From positions 3,038,001 to 3,102,000 of the forward strand of contig NZ_AP022614.1 in the NCBI RefSeq assembly GCF_010730575.1: a DNA stretch of 64,000 bases. Reading direction: 5' to 3'. The DNA is from Mycobacterium parmense (lineage in GTDB: Bacteria > Actinomycetota > Actinomycetes > Mycobacteriales > Mycobacteriaceae). Of this stretch, positions 16,580-28,778 are shown piece after piece (within the stretch, counting starts at the first letter, position 1; each line of letters begins with the position of its first letter). The translations under genes and the position numbers were made by a program. The notes beneath the pieces were generated by a model. It saw nothing but the letters and a program-made list of their open reading frames with translations. It did not search any database and was not told where the DNA came from.

Positions 16580-17737
16580 TCAGGCGGACGGCCCGGCCCC
16601 GGCCGGCAAGGGGCCGCCCGTATAGCGGGCCAGCACCGGGCCCACGATGGCCATCACGAACACATACGCCGTCGCCAACGCGGCGACCGTCGGGATCGAG
16701 GTGCCGGCCAGCCCGATGATGATCAGCGAAAACTCGCCCCTGGCGATCAGCGCCGAGCCCGCGCGCAGTTGGCCGCGACGCGCCACACCCTCGCGCCGTG
16801 CGGCATAGACCCCGGTCAGCACCTTGGTCGCGGCGGTGACCACCGCCAGCACCAGCGCCGCCGGCAGCATGGGGATCAGCTCGTGCGGGTCGACGGAGAA
16901 GCCGATCGCCAGGAAGAAGATGGCGGCGAACAGGTCCCGTAACGGCCCCAGCACCTCGCGGGACCGCTCCGCCGTCTCGCCCGTCAGCGTCAGCCCCACC
17001 AAGAATGCGCCCACGGCGGCCGAGGCGTGCAGTGACTCGGCCACGGCCGCCACCATCAGCGTGATGCCCAGAACCCGCAGCAACAGCTGCTCGGGGTCGG
17101 GGTGTTCGACCAGCCGGCCGACGTGGTGGCCCCAGCGGTAGGACGCGGCGAACGCCGCCAGCAGGGCGGCTACCGCCGCGACCATGCCCCCGACCGCGTG
17201 CAGCCAGCCGCCGCCCGACGCCAGCACCGCGAACAACGGCAGGTACGCCGCCATCGCGAAGTCCTCGAGGACCAGCACCGACAGCACGGCGGGCGTCTCG
17301 CGGTTACCGAGCCGGCCCAGGTCGCCGAGCAGCCGCGCGACGACTCCCGACGAGGAGATGTAGGTGACGCCGGCCAGGCACAGGATGGCGACGCCGTCCA
17401 ATCCCAGCAACCACCCGGCGATGGCACCGGGCAACGCGTTGAGCACGACGTCGACACCCGCGGAGGGCAGGTGGCGCCGCATGCTGGCGGCGAACTCGGT
17501 CGCGGAGAACTCCAGGCCCAGGGTCAGCAACAGCAGCACGACGCCGATGGGCGCGCTCGTGGTGACGAACTCGCCCGCTGCGGCCACCGGCAGGATGCCT
17601 CCCTTGCCCAGTGACAGTCCCGCCAGCAGGTAGACCGGTATCGGTGACAACGCGAATCGCCTTGCGGCGGTGCCCAATACGGCCAGGATGGCCAGGAGGG
17701 CGCCGAGCTCGAACAGCAGCGCCCCCGAAACCTGCAC
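16580..17737 (-). CDS. kefB: KefB-type cation/proton antiporter membrane subunit (CPA2; Rv3236c ortholog)
   Basis: A 385-residue polytopic membrane protein of the CPA2 family, with about 12 hydrophobic segments starting GALLFELGALLAILAVLG. It should exchange K+ or Na+ for H+ across the inner membrane. Conserved pieces: LLAGLSLGKGG, LLLLTLGLEFS, VLEDFAMAAYLPLF (the ED pair lies where CPA2 members carry essential acidic residues), ASAAVGAFLVGLTLTG and ARGEFSLIIIGLAG. The chosen start is the GTG at 17737, four bases after the regulatory-subunit stop, giving the ortholog's length; a start at 17770 would overlap that gene by 29 bases. The TrkA-C subunit upstream is its likely gate. Confidence 0.88.
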   Translation of the reverse strand: MQVSGALLFELGALLAILAVLGTAARRFALSPIPVYLLAGLSLGKGGILPVAAAGEFVTTSAPIGVVLLLLTLGLEFSATEFAASMRRHLPSAGVDVVLNALPGAIAGWLLGLDGVAILCLAGVTYISSSGVVARLLGDLGRLGNRETPAVLSVLVLEDFAMAAYLPLFAVLASGGGWLHAVGGMVAAVAALLAAFAASYRWGHHVGRLVEHPDPEQLLLRVLGITLMVAAVAESLHASAAVGAFLVGLTLTGETAERSREVLGPLRDLFAAIFFLAIGFSVDPHELIPMLPAALVLAVVTAATKVLTGVYAARREGVARRGQLRAGSALIARGEFSLIIIGLAGTSIPTVAALATAYVFVMAIVGPVLARYTGGPLPAGAGPSA

Positions 17738-17741
17738 CCGC

Positions 17742-18224
17742 TCAGCCCTTGTCGATAATTCGTTCGACACCGGCGATGCCGTCTTCGGTGCCGATGACGA
17801 TCAGGACGTCCTGCGCGCGCAACATCTCGGCCGGGCCGGGCGAGGCGAGCACTTCCTCGTTGCGCACGATGGCGACGATGGACGCTCCGGTGCGGGTGCG
17901 GGCGTGGGTGTCGCCCAGCGGGTGTCCGACGAAGGGGCTGCCGGTCAGGATGTGGACCTGCCGCGTCTCGAGACCCGGAATCTCCTTGGCCAGTTCCGTG
18001 AACCGCTCGGCGATGCGGGGCGCCCCGAGGATCTGGGCCACCGCCTCGGCCTCCTGATCGCTCAGATGCAGGATCGGTCGCGCCTCGTCGGGGTCCTCGC
18101 GGGCGTAGACGACGACGTCGAAGTCGCCGCTGCGCCGCGCGATGATGCCGATCCGGTCCCCCTTGTGGTCGGTGAATTCGTAACGCAGACCGACACCGGG
18201 TAGCAGCACCTCCTTGACGTCCAT
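17742..18224 (-). CDS. TrkA-C domain regulatory subunit of the antiporter (Rv3237c ortholog)
   Basis: A 160-residue cytosolic protein. The N-terminal 75 residues (MDVKEVLLPGVGLRYEFTDH and on) form a small beta domain typical of KhtT-like subunits; residues about 85-160 are a TrkA-C/RCK_C domain with LTGSPFVGHPLGDTHARTRTG and LRAQDVLIVIGTEDGI. KhtT-type subunits bind nucleotides or c-di-AMP and gate the partner KhtU/KefB antiporter, so ligand-controlled K+ efflux is the likely role (family knowledge). Start: ATG at 18224. Gene order regulator-then-transporter with 4 bases between is as in KhtTU operons. Confidence 0.85.
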   Translation of the reverse strand: MDVKEVLLPGVGLRYEFTDHKGDRIGIIARRSGDFDVVVYAREDPDEARPILHLSDQEAEAVAQILGAPRIAERFTELAKEIPGLETRQVHILTGSPFVGHPLGDTHARTRTGASIVAIVRNEEVLASPGPAEMLRAQDVLIVIGTEDGIAGVERIIDKG

Positions 18225-18266
18225 GTCGTCAATCCTGACAGGGCCGGCCGGCGCCCAGGTAGCCGG

Positions 18267-19034
18267 CTAGTGCCGCCGGCGCGCCGCGTCGGCGTTGCGT
18301 GCGCGCGCCAAGGCCTTCAGGGGCAGCAACATTGAGACGTCCCGGCGGTAGGCGACATATTCTTCGCCCAGCGCGGCGACCAGGTCGCGCTCTTCGATCC
18401 GCACGGCGAGCAGGATGTACACCGTCATCGCGATCGAGAACAGCAGGTGCCCCGCCGTCATCGTGGGCACCGCCCAAAAGGCGATGACGAATCCCAGCAT
18501 CAGCGGGTGGCGCACCAGGCGGTACAGCAGCGGGGCACGAAACCCAACGTGGCTGTAAGGCTTTCCACGCCACGCCAGGTAAACCTGGCGCAGGCCGAAC
18601 AAATCGACATGGCTGACCATGAAAGTCGAGGCCAGCACGATCGCCCAGCCCAGCCAGAACAGCGCCCACAGCGTCGCGCGCAACGCCGGCTGCCGGACCT
18701 CCCAGACCACGGTGGGCATGGTCCGCCATTGCCAGTACAGCAGCGCCAGCACCGCGCTGGACATCAGCACGTAGGTGCTGCGCTCGATCGACGGCGGCAC
18801 GACACGTGTCCACCGCTGTTTGAACGCCGGGCGCGCCATGACGCTGTGCTGGACGCCGAACGCGCCCAGCAGCAGCACGTTGACCAGTGCCGCCCAGCCC
18901 GGCGACGCCGGGTGCCCATGATCGACGGAGCGCGGCACCCAGATGTTGCCCAGGAAGCCGACGAGGTACCCGAACGACACAAGGAACAGCAGGTAGGCGA
19001 CACCACCGTAGGCGATCGCGAGATGCCGGTTCAT
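18267..19034 (-). CDS. mddA: MddA-like methanethiol S-methyltransferase (Rv3238c ortholog)
   Basis: A 255-residue membrane protein with five or six hydrophobic segments, belonging to the NnrU/isoprenylcysteine-carboxyl-methyltransferase-like family. The SAM-binding signature is in the C-terminal half: PLLYRLVRHPLMLGFVIAFW, then IRIEERDL-like VRIEERDLVAALGEEYVAYRRDV. MddA enzymes methylate methanethiol to dimethyl sulfide, an activity reported for the M. tuberculosis ortholog. Start: ATG at 19034. It lies between the antiporter pair and secA1 on the same strand, 77 bases after secA1, without obvious functional connection. The basic C-terminus ends RRRH. Confidence 0.78.
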   Translation of the reverse strand: MNRHLAIAYGGVAYLLFLVSFGYLVGFLGNIWVPRSVDHGHPASPGWAALVNVLLLGAFGVQHSVMARPAFKQRWTRVVPPSIERSTYVLMSSAVLALLYWQWRTMPTVVWEVRQPALRATLWALFWLGWAIVLASTFMVSHVDLFGLRQVYLAWRGKPYSHVGFRAPLLYRLVRHPLMLGFVIAFWAVPTMTAGHLLFSIAMTVYILLAVRIEERDLVAALGEEYVAYRRDVSMLLPLKALARARNADAARRRH

Positions 19035-19111
19035 TAGCCAAGTGTCCGCCTCGCGGACCCGCGTGCCTATAGGTTGTCGGCCCCGATTTCGGCGGCCCGC
19101 GCCGGGCCGGG

Positions 19112-21934
<2,823 letters not shown>

Positions 21935-21971
21935 GGTGTTGTCCCCTTTTCGGGATCTTCCCCTGGTGGTA

Positions 21972-22020
21972 GGAGTCTTCTCGTAAGCGACTCCCATCGT
22001 AGGTGACAACCCCACGATGG
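21972..22020 (-). promoter_or_regulatory. Structured leader upstream of secA1
   Basis: The secA1 leader holds two inverted repeats: CCATCGT (21994-22000) pairing with ACGATGG (22014-22020) across 13 bases, and GGAGTC (21972-21977) pairing with GACTCC (21989-21994) across 11 bases. They share base 21994, so in RNA they could stack or compete. The GTG start and its ribosome site lie 38 bases further downstream. A role in tuning SecA1 synthesis is a guess; E. coli secA is translationally controlled, but by an unrelated element. Confidence 0.3.
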
Positions 22021-22028
22021 CCCGCCCG

Positions 22029-22195
22029 CGGCGATCGCGAGCGCGGCTTCGCCGGGCGCGGCGGGTCGCGCCGCCCCAGTACCCGCGGCGATCGCGAGCG
22101 CGGCTTCGCCGGGCGCTGCGGGTCGCCGCCCCGGTACCCACGGCGATCGCGAGCGCGGCTTCGCCGGGCGCGGCGGGTCGCCGCCCCCGTACCCG
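22029..22195. repeat. Tandem repeat, three units of 55-57 bp, between hpf and secA1
   Basis: Three units begin at 22029, 22086 and 22141, each opening CGGCGATCGCGAGCGCGGC, then TTCGCCGGGCG and GCGGGTCGC, and closing with a GTACCC. The first unit has a 2-base insertion (57 bp), and a few single-base differences occur. The array fills the space between the hpf stop (22196) and the secA1 leader exactly. The first 18 bases from GGCGATCG and the GCCGGGCG/GCGGGTCGC cores are shared with the larger array at 35691-36189. Likely a mycobacterial interspersed repeat / VNTR locus. Confidence 0.9.
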
Positions 22196-22876
22196 TCAGG
22201 ACAGCCTGATCAGCCCGTAGTCATAGGCGTGGCGGCGGTAGACGACGCACGGCCGCTCGGTCTGCTTGTCGTGGAACAAGAAGAAGTCGTGCCCGACCAG
22301 TTCCATCTCGTAGAGAGCGTCGTCGACCGTCATCGGCGTGGCCGGATGCTCCTTTGTGCGGACTATCCGCCCGGGTTCGTGCTCGGGTTCGATGCCGTTG
22401 CGTTCGACGGGAGGGGGCTCCGGCCGGCGTTCGGTTTGCGGCACCACCGCGGTGGCGGCCGCCAGCGAGACCGGGGTCTTGTCGCCGTAGTGGACCTTGC
22501 GGCGGTCCTTGGCGCGGCGCAACCGGTTCTCGAGCTTGTCGACCGCGGACTCGAACGCGGCGTAAAAGCTGTCGGCGCAGGCCTCGGCCCGGCTCACCGG
22601 CCCGCGGCCGCGCGCGGTGATCTCCACCCGCTGGCACGACTTGCGCTGCCGCCGGTTGGGCGCGTGTTTGAGTTCGACGTCGAAAAGGTAGATGGAGCGA
22701 TCGAATCGCTCCAGCCGGGCGAGTTTGCTTGACACGTAATTTCGGTAGTGATCGGGGATTTCGACATTGCGGCCCTTGAAAACAACCTCGGCCTGGGGGG
22801 CCGACTCGGCCTGCCCGTCGGCTTCTGGCGGCACCTCGTCGAGAACCTGGACGGAATCCACGGAAATCCTTGACAT
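22196..22876 (-). CDS. hpf: Ribosome hibernation promoting factor, long form (Rv3241c ortholog)
   Basis: A 226-residue long HPF/YfiA-type protein. About 35 acidic N-terminal residues precede the S30AE domain (VVFKGRNVEIPDHYRNYVSSKLARLERF through LENRLRRAKDRRKVHYGD). A proline/glutamate linker leads to the C-terminal dimerisation domain (MTVDDALYEMELVGHDFFLF, then RPCVVYRRHAYDYGLIRL). It binds the decoding centre of idle ribosomes and can drive 100S dimer formation. The start is uncertain: ATG at 22876 gives MSRISVD, and an ATG 12 codons upstream is possible. The 325-base non-coding stretch before it suggests its own promoter. It is probably induced in stasis, like other mycobacterial HPFs. 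Confidence 0.88.
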   Translation of the reverse strand: MSRISVDSVQVLDEVPPEADGQAESAPQAEVVFKGRNVEIPDHYRNYVSSKLARLERFDRSIYLFDVELKHAPNRRQRKSCQRVEITARGRGPVSRAEACADSFYAAFESAVDKLENRLRRAKDRRKVHYGDKTPVSLAAATAVVPQTERRPEPPPVERNGIEPEHEPGRIVRTKEHPATPMTVDDALYEMELVGHDFFLFHDKQTERPCVVYRRHAYDYGLIRLS

Positions 22877-23201
22877 ACGGGACAACTCGCTCCTCATTTC
22901 ATGTCGCACGCGTACTGCGTGCTCGGCTACCAAATACGCGCCGACGAGGTTGGAGCGGGTCTGAGAAGATTTCCCGCCGCAGGCAGCCCGCCGGTGCAAG
23001 GTGTCGGATACTCACCCCCTCCCACGTGTGGGGTCTGCACGGCGGAAAACCGCGACCAAGAACTCAGACCAACAGAGTCATTCAAGGTTGTCCTCGACGT
23101 TAGCTCTTGTTCGCCAAGCGACGCCACTAATTTCGCTGACTGTTGCGAGTTCTTCACAACCTCTTGGCGGGTTCACGGGCTCGGCGCCCGGCCGCACAGA
23201 T
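22877..23201. other. Non-coding interval upstream of hpf
   Basis: About 325 bases between the comF-like gene and hpf, less GC-rich than its surroundings. No open frame here shows protein-like composition or homology I recognise; the 76- and 77-codon frames on the two strands look random. Both neighbours read leftward, so this is the hpf promoter and leader region. A GGTTTT on the minus strand could be half of a SigF-type site, but no GGGTA-like -10 element follows at the right distance, so no promoter is called. Confidence 0.6.
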
Positions 23202-23843
23202 TCACGCGGCCGCGAGGGCCAGCACGGCGGCCACCGCCACCCCCGCGTCGCGCAGCACCCGCACCGATTCGCGCGCGGTGGCGCCGGTGGTGACGATGTC
23301 GTCGACGAGCACGACCTCGGCGCCCGGCGCGACGAGCCGCCGGCCCCGCAACGCGACCCGGCCCGCGACGTTGCGCTCACGGGCCGCGGTGCTCAGGCCC
23401 ACCGAGTCCCGGACCAGGGCTCTGTACCGCAACAGCTCGGCGACGGCGATGCCGGGATGTCCGGCCACCGCCGCCCGCGCCAGCCTGGTCACCGGGTCTC
23501 CCCCGCGCCGCCGTGCCGCCGAACGCCGCGTCGGCGCGGGCACGATGACCAGCGGGGTATCGACCATTCCCCACGTCAGCAGCCGATGCACGCCGGTGGC
23601 CAGCGCGCACGCCAGCGGCGCCGCGAGGTCGCCGCGGCCGTGCTCCTTCAACGCCAGGATGGCGCGCCGGCGCGCGCCGGCGTACCGGCCGAGCGCGAAG
23701 ACGGGCGCACGGGGGTCGACACGTGGCTCGACCACGTGCGGCTGGTCGGCGGCCACCGACAGTTCGGCGGCGCAGGCGTCACACCAGCGGGTGGACGGCG
23801 CCCCGCAACCGCCGCACTGCAGGGGCAGGATCAGGTCGAGCAC
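23202..23843 (-). CDS. ComF-family phosphoribosyltransferase-like protein (Rv3242c ortholog)
   Basis: A 213-residue protein of the ComF/GntX family. An N-terminal zinc knuckle (CGGCGAPSTRWCDAC, residues 10-24) is followed by FALGRYAGARRRAILALKEHGR and a type I PRTase domain with the PRPP-binding loop VVLVDDIVTTGATARES near the C-terminus. ComF is needed for DNA uptake in competent bacteria; in mycobacteria its role is unknown and may be in nucleotide salvage or DNA-end handling (inference). Start: GTG at 23843, giving the ortholog's length. It follows lpqB by 35 bases and probably belongs to the same transcript. Confidence 0.85.
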   Translation of the reverse strand: MLDLILPLQCGGCGAPSTRWCDACAAELSVAADQPHVVEPRVDPRAPVFALGRYAGARRRAILALKEHGRGDLAAPLACALATGVHRLLTWGMVDTPLVIVPAPTRRSAARRRGGDPVTRLARAAVAGHPGIAVAELLRYRALVRDSVGLSTAARERNVAGRVALRGRRLVAPGAEVVLVDDIVTTGATARESVRVLRDAGVAVAAVLALAAA

Positions 23844-23878
23844 GCCAGCAGTGTCGCTCGCGGCACCGACAGGGCGGT

Positions 23879-25639
23879 TCAGCCGGGCAACACCGGCGCC
23901 GCTCCCAACACCCCGAGACCGGCCACCTCGGACCATCCCTGCTGGCCCTCCGCGGCGGACGCCGAATACTGCAGCACCCCCTGGGGGTCGGCAACGTAGA
24001 TCGTCGAGGGATTGGCCGCGACCGTCGACACCGGAAGCTGCAGCCCGCGGGCAGGCGCGTCGGAGTTCACCCCGTCGAGGTTGACGTAGGACACCGGGTG
24101 GCTCGCGTCGGTGCGGGTGACCACGATGTCGTCGCCGGTCCGCCACGACAACGACACCACCGACGTGCCCAGGCCGAAGCCCACCCGCCGCGGGTAGGTC
24201 AGGGCGTACTGGCCCGCCTGGGTCTGCTCGACACCGGCGAGTATCACCTGGCCGCCGATCACCATCGCGGCACGCGTGCTGTCCCGGGACAGCTGCAGAT
24301 CCGTGATGGGGCCCGGGAAACGGCTGGACACCGCGACAGAATCCACCGGGATGCGCGCGGGTTGTCCCGACGCGGGTTCCTGAATCGCCCGCAGGACGTT
24401 GTTGCCGTCCACCACCACCCACACCGCGTCGTCCAGCGACCAGCTGGGCCGCGACAGGCTGTGCCCGTCGGCGGACTGGGCCGCCTCGCCGCCGAGATCG
24501 CCGATCCACAGCGACGCCTCCACGTCCGGCGCGCCGCGGCGCAGCGTCACCACCGACGCCACCTGGCGTCCGCTGCGGGACAGGGCGGCGCCGGTCTGGT
24601 CGCCCATCCGGCCGAACGCCCCCGGCACGTTGGTGGCGCGCTGCCCGTCGAGGCCCACCAGCGACCCGTTGACCAGGGCGTGCAGCCCCGCGCCCGCGCC
24701 GTCGGCGACGCCCGGATCGGTGGCCGCGACGTCGGAGGTGGTCCACCCCTCGGCGAACCTGTCGTCCAGCGGCGCGCCGTCGGCGTTGATCACGTACGGG
24801 CCGCGGATGTCGGCCCGGGCCAGCGTCCAGATGATCTGCGCGGCAAGCAATTGCCTGCTGTGCGGGTCGGTGGTGGACAGCTTCTCGAGGTCGATGCGGG
24901 CACCGCCGTAGCCGCGCCCGATCCCGTTCTTGCCGCCGTCGGCGCGGGTGACCGGCCCGCGCAGCCGCAGCGGCGGGGCGAGCAGGTTGCGCACGGTGTG
25001 GGCCATCTCGGGCCGCGGTCCGGCGATCATCTTGGAGATCAGCTCGGTGGCCAGCTGATCGTGATCGGCCACCGCGACGTAGCGCGGGTCGGGCACCACC
25101 GTCTTGCCGGTCGGGTCGGCGAAGTAGAGGGTGTTGCGCTTGTAGGTCGCCTGGAACTGTTGCCAGTCCAGGAAGACGCCGTTGGGCAGCCGGTCGATGC
25201 GCCAGCCCCCGGATGTCTTCACCAACTCGATCGGGCCCGGGTCCGGCAGCACGCCCTCGGCGGTCTCGAAGACCCCGACGTCGGACAGCGAGCCCAGGAT
25301 GTCGGCCCGCATGGTCGCCGAAACCCGTTCGGCGGCGCGGGTTTCGACGAAGACCACGTGGTCGATCAGCAGTGCGCTGCCGGCGTCGTCCCAGGAGTTG
25401 GATGCCGACTGGGTGAGGAACTGGCGCGCCGCCAGGTGCCGGTTCGCGGGATCGGCCGTGGCCTTGAGGAATTCACGCAGCAGCACGTCCGGGTCCATGC
25501 CGGGCGTCGGCTTGGGCAGGTTCGACGGGGCCGGCCGCTCGACGGTGCCGATGGCCTGTGGGGCCGACGTGCTGGGCACGCCCGCACAGCCGGCGAGCAA
25601 CAGCGCCGACGACAGCAGCGCGAAAAGCTTGCGCCTCAT
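23879..25639 (-). CDS. lpqB: Lipoprotein LpqB, MtrAB accessory factor
   Basis: A 586-residue lipoprotein. The signal peptide ends in the lipobox LLAGC, with Cys18 to be lipidated and anchored outside the membrane. A GerMN domain lies in the first half (around [16 protein letters not shown] to GVFLDWQQF), and the second half has repeated beta-propeller-like segments ([45 protein letters not shown]). LpqB contacts the MtrB extracytoplasmic domain and tunes its signalling (established in mycobacteria and streptomycetes). The ATG at 25639 shares a base with the mtrB stop (TGATG), so it is translationally coupled. Confidence 0.95.
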   Translation of the reverse strand: MRRKLFALLSSALLLAGCAGVPSTSAPQAIGTVERPAPSNLPKPTPGMDPDVLLREFLKATADPANRHLAARQFLTQSASNSWDDAGSALLIDHVVFVETRAAERVSATMRADILGSLSDVGVFETAEGVLPDPGPIELVKTSGGWRIDRLPNGVFLDWQQFQATYKRNTLYFADPTGKTVVPDPRYVAVADHDQLATELISKMIAGPRPEMAHTVRNLLAPPLRLRGPVTRADGGKNGIGRGYGGARIDLEKLSTTDPHSRQLLAAQIIWTLARADIRGPYVINADGAPLDDRFAEGWTTSDVAATDPGVADGAGAGLHALVNGSLVGLDGQRATNVPGAFGRMGDQTGAALSRSGRQVASVVTLRRGAPDVEASLWIGDLGGEAAQSADGHSLSRPSWSLDDAVWVVVDGNNVLRAIQEPASGQPARIPVDSVAVSSRFPGPITDLQLSRDSTRAAMVIGGQVILAGVEQTQAGQYALTYPRRVGFGLGTSVVSLSWRTGDDIVVTRTDASHPVSYVNLDGVNSDAPARGLQLPVSTVAANPSTIYVADPQGVLQYSASAAEGQQGWSEVAGLGVLGAAPVLPG

Positions 25640-27318
25640 CACCCGCTCCGCTCGGCGTGCTCACGCGGCCTGGGCAGGTCCGCGCGTTCCGGGGCGGCGT
25701 GCTGCGGGCCCGCCTGCGGCATGGGCTTCAGCGGCAGCGGACTGGTCGTGACCTTGTGGCCCCGGACCAGCGGCAGCGTCAACCGGAAGCAGGCGCCCTG
25801 ACCCGGTTCGCCCCAGGCCTCCAGCCGGCCCTGATGCAGCCGCGCGTCCTCGATGCTGATCGCCAGGCCCAGCCCGGTCCCGCCGGATCGCCGCACCCGC
25901 GACGGGTCCGACCGCCAGAACCGGCTGAACACCAGCTTCTCCTCGCCCGGGCGCAGGCCCACGCCGTGGTCGCGGACGGTGACGGCGACGGTGTCCTCGT
26001 CGACGCCCATCCGGATCTGCACGGGCTTGTGCTCGGCATGGTCGATGGCGTTGGCGATCAGGTTGCGCAGGATCCGCTCGACCCGGCGCGCGTCCACCTC
26101 CGCGATCACCTCTTCGCCGGGCATGTCCACCTGCAGCTCGATGCCGGCATCCTCGGCCAGGTGTCCCACGTTGCCCAGCGCGCTGCCCACGGTGGTGCGC
26201 AGGTCGACCGCCTCGACGGACAGTTCGGCCACGCCGGCGTCGTGCCGGGAGATCTCCAGCAGGTCGTTGAGCAGCGTCTCGAACCGGTCCAGCTCGCTGA
26301 CCATCAGTTCGGTGGAGCGCCGCAGTGTCGGGTCGAGGTCCTCACTGTGGTCGTAGATCAGGTCGGCGGCCATGCGCACGGTGGTCAGCGGGGTGCGCAG
26401 CTCGTGGCTGACGTCCGAGGTGAACCGGCGTTGCAGGTTGCCGAACTCCTCGAGCTGGGTGATCTGCCGGGACAGGCTCTCGGCCATGTCGTTGAACGAC
26501 AACGCCAGCCGGGCCATGTCGTCCTCGCCGCGCACCGGCATCCGTTCGGAGAGGTGCCCTTCGGCGAACCGTTCGGCGATGCGCGACGCCGACCGGACCG
26601 GCACCACCACCTGTCGCGTCACCAGCAGCGCGATCCCGGCCAGCAGCACCAGCAGGACGGCGCCGCCGGTGATCATCGTCCCGCGCACCAGCTGAATGGT
26701 GGCCTGCTCGTTCTTCAACGGGAAAATCAGGTACAGCTCGAGGTTGGCCACCTGCGACGACGCCGGCGAGCCGACGATCAGCGCGGGACCCGAGAAGCCG
26801 TCGGTGTGCACGGTGGCGTACTGGTAGGCGGCCTGCCCGGCCCTGACGAAGCCGCGCAACGAGTTCGGCACCTGATCGACGGGCCCCGCCGCGGTGGCCG
26901 CGCGCGGGCCGTCGCCCGGGACCATCAGCACCGCGTCGAACGCGCCGGCCAGGCCGGCGCCCGACGCCGAGTCGGTCTTGGACGTCAGCGTGTTGCGGGC
27001 CAGCTGCAGACTGCTGTCCAGCGAGCGCGTCTCCTCGCCGCTGACGATCCCGCCGACGGTGATGCGGGCCCGCTCGATCTGCTCGATCGCGGCCCGGACC
27101 TTGACGTCAAGAACGCGGTTGGTGACCTGGCTGGTCAGTACGAAGCCGAGGGCGAGGATGACCGCCGTCGACAGACCGAGGGTCAACGCCATGACGCGCA
27201 GCTGCAACGACCGGCGCCAGGCGACGCCGACGGCGCGGCTGACCGCGCCCATCCCGCGACTCATGGGGCCGGAGCGCCCCCAGCGGCTGCGAGTACGTCG
27301 CCGGGACCCCCACCACAT
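25639..27318 (-). CDS. mtrB: Sensor histidine kinase MtrB
   Basis: A 559-residue sensor kinase. Order: basic N-terminus; transmembrane helix 1 ([20 protein letters not shown], about 42-61); extracytoplasmic domain; transmembrane helix 2 ([20 protein letters not shown]); HAMP domain ([20 protein letters not shown]); dimerisation helix with phospho-acceptor His in [10 protein letters not shown] near residue 305; ATPase domain with [12 protein letters not shown] (N box), [13 protein letters not shown] (G1) and [10 protein letters not shown] (G2). It phosphorylates MtrA and couples cell-wall synthesis with replication and division. Start: the ATG at 27318 aligns with the ortholog's MxxGSRRR; a TTG lies one codon upstream. 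Confidence 0.97.
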   Translation of the reverse strand: MWWGSRRRTRSRWGRSGPMSRGMGAVSRAVGVAWRRSLQLRVMALTLGLSTAVILALGFVLTSQVTNRVLDVKVRAAIEQIERARITVGGIVSGEETRSLDSSLQLARNTLTSKTDSASGAGLAGAFDAVLMVPGDGPRAATAAGPVDQVPNSLRGFVRAGQAAYQYATVHTDGFSGPALIVGSPASSQVANLELYLIFPLKNEQATIQLVRGTMITGGAVLLVLLAGIALLVTRQVVVPVRSASRIAERFAEGHLSERMPVRGEDDMARLALSFNDMAESLSRQITQLEEFGNLQRRFTSDVSHELRTPLTTVRMAADLIYDHSEDLDPTLRRSTELMVSELDRFETLLNDLLEISRHDAGVAELSVEAVDLRTTVGSALGNVGHLAEDAGIELQVDMPGEEVIAEVDARRVERILRNLIANAIDHAEHKPVQIRMGVDEDTVAVTVRDHGVGLRPGEEKLVFSRFWRSDPSRVRRSGGTGLGLAISIEDARLHQGRLEAWGEPGQGACFRLTLPLVRGHKVTTSPLPLKPMPQAGPQHAAPERADLPRPREHAERSG

Positions 27319-27349
27319 CAATGACGCCGCTCCCGCAAGTCGGCGCGGG

Positions 27350-28036
27350 TCACGGAGGTCCGGCCTTGTATCCCACTCCTCGAACGGTCAACACCACGGT
27401 CGGGTTTTCAGGGTCTTTCTCGACTTTGGCCCGCAGACGCTGGACGTGCACGTTCACCAGGCGCGTGTCAGCCGGGTGACGGTATCCCCAGACCTGTTCG
27501 AGGAGCACATCACGAGTAAACACCTGCCGCGGTTTGCGCGCCAACGCGACGAGCAGGTCGAATTCCAGCGGCGTCAGCGAGATCTGCTCGCCGTTGCGGG
27601 TGACCTTGTGGGCCGGGACGTCGATCTCGACGTCGGCGATCGACAGCATCTCGGCGGGCTCGTCGTCGTTGCGCCGCAACCGTGCCCGCACCCGGGCGAC
27701 GAGTTCCTTCGGCTTGAACGGCTTCATGATGTAGTCGTCGGCGCCGGACTCCAGGCCCAGCACCACGTCCACGGTGTCGGTCTTGGCCGTCAACATGACG
27801 ATGGGAACGCCGGAGTCGGCGCGCAACACCCGGCACACGTCGATGCCGTTCATGCCCGGCAACATCAGATCGAGCAGCACCAGGTCGGGGCGCAGTTCGC
27901 GCACCGCGGTCAGGGCCTGGGTACCGTCACCGATGACAGCGGTGTCGAAGCCCTCCCCACGAAGCACGATGGTGAGCATCTCGGCCAACGAAGCGTCGTC
28001 GTCGACAACCAAAATCCTTTGCCTCATGGAGTCCAT
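27350..28036 (-). CDS. mtrA: Response regulator MtrA
   Basis: A 228-residue OmpR/PhoB-type regulator, almost identical to M. tuberculosis MtrA. The receiver domain has the acidic pair in VVDDD, phospho-acceptor Asp in [10 protein letters not shown] and Lys in YIMKPFKP; the winged-helix DNA-binding domain ends the protein with [19 protein letters not shown] and [14 protein letters not shown]. MtrA is essential in M. tuberculosis and binds oriC and the promoters of ripA, fbpB and dnaA. Start: ATG at 28036, giving the ortholog's length. The downstream gap to mtrB is about 31 bases, consistent with one mtrA-mtrB-lpqB operon. Confidence 0.97.
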   Translation of the reverse strand: MDSMRQRILVVDDDASLAEMLTIVLRGEGFDTAVIGDGTQALTAVRELRPDLVLLDLMLPGMNGIDVCRVLRADSGVPIVMLTAKTDTVDVVLGLESGADDYIMKPFKPKELVARVRARLRRNDDEPAEMLSIADVEIDVPAHKVTRNGEQISLTPLEFDLLVALARKPRQVFTRDVLLEQVWGYRHPADTRLVNVHVQRLRAKVEKDPENPTVVLTVRGVGYKAGPP

Positions 28037-28116
28037 GGTGTCACCAGATCGGGACAAATCCGGCGCACCACACGGGCGTTTCGTGCCCGACACCGCCAAA
28101 TCGTGACAATTCTGTG

Positions 28117-28749
28117 CTAACCGGCCGTGAAAGTCGCCACCAATCGCCCCGGATCGACGTCGGCGTCCACCGCCAGCCACGGTCCGCCCCAGCCCGCGGC
28201 GGCCAGTTCGGCATACACAGCGCCGGTGCGGCGCTGCAGGTCGTCGTCGCGTTCGTAGGTGTCGCGTGCACGGCCCGGCTCGGACTCGGCCCGGCTGCGG
28301 GCCCGCTGCCCGGCCAGCTCCGCGGACACCGCGAGCAACACCTGCCAATCGGGCGCCGGCAGCCCGAGGCGCTGGAACTCCAGGCGGCGCACCCATTCCA
28401 CCGCCTCGCCGTCGGCGCCCTGGTGCAGCCGCGCGGCGCTGTAGGCCGCGTTGGAGGCGACGTAACGGTCCAGGATCACCGCGTCGTGCGCACCGCACAG
28501 CGCTTCGATCTCGCCCACGGCGGCCGCACGGTCCAGCGCGAACAGCGTCGCCATCGCATACACCGACGACGCCAGATCGCCGTGTTCGCCGTGTAGCGCC
28601 TCGGCGGCGATATCGGCGGCCACCGACTGCCCGTAACGGGGGAAGGCCAGCGTCGCCACCGACTTGCCCTCGGCCCGCAACACCGCGCACAGGCCGTCGG
28701 TCAGCGTCCGCTTGCCCGCGCCGTCGACGCCCTCGATCGCGATCAGCAC
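28117..28749 (-). CDS. tmk: Thymidylate kinase
   Basis: A 210-residue dTMP kinase, converting dTMP to dTDP with ATP for DNA synthesis. The P-loop is IEGVDGAGKRTL (residues 5-16); FPRYGQSVAADI carries the DR-like substrate region; ILDRYVASNAAYSAAR is the catalytic DRY/nucleoside-binding motif; the lid region lies around ARSRAESEPGRARDTYER. Length matches Rv3247c. Start: GTG at 28749. About 80 bases separate its stop from mtrA, the likely mtrA promoter region. Upstream, tandem hairpins insulate it from sahH. Confidence 0.94.
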   Translation of the reverse strand: MLIAIEGVDGAGKRTLTDGLCAVLRAEGKSVATLAFPRYGQSVAADIAAEALHGEHGDLASSVYAMATLFALDRAAAVGEIEALCGAHDAVILDRYVASNAAYSAARLHQGADGEAVEWVRRLEFQRLGLPAPDWQVLLAVSAELAGQRARSRAESEPGRARDTYERDDDLQRRTGAVYAELAAAGWGGPWLAVDADVDPGRLVATFTAG

Positions 28750-28778
28750 GGCGCGAGCCTATCCGCGATCTGGGTCCG

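Noticed and set aside
23040..23070. SigF-type promoter for hpf (GGTTTT on the minus strand)
   Set aside because: No GGGTA-like -10 element at 15-17 bases.
22927..23157. 76-codon minus-strand small protein upstream of hpf
   Set aside because: No ribosome site and no family-like pattern; the region is better explained as the hpf promoter and leader.
28037..28116. MtrA autoregulatory site upstream of mtrA
   Set aside because: Only a single GTCAC half is visible; MtrA sites are normally direct repeats.
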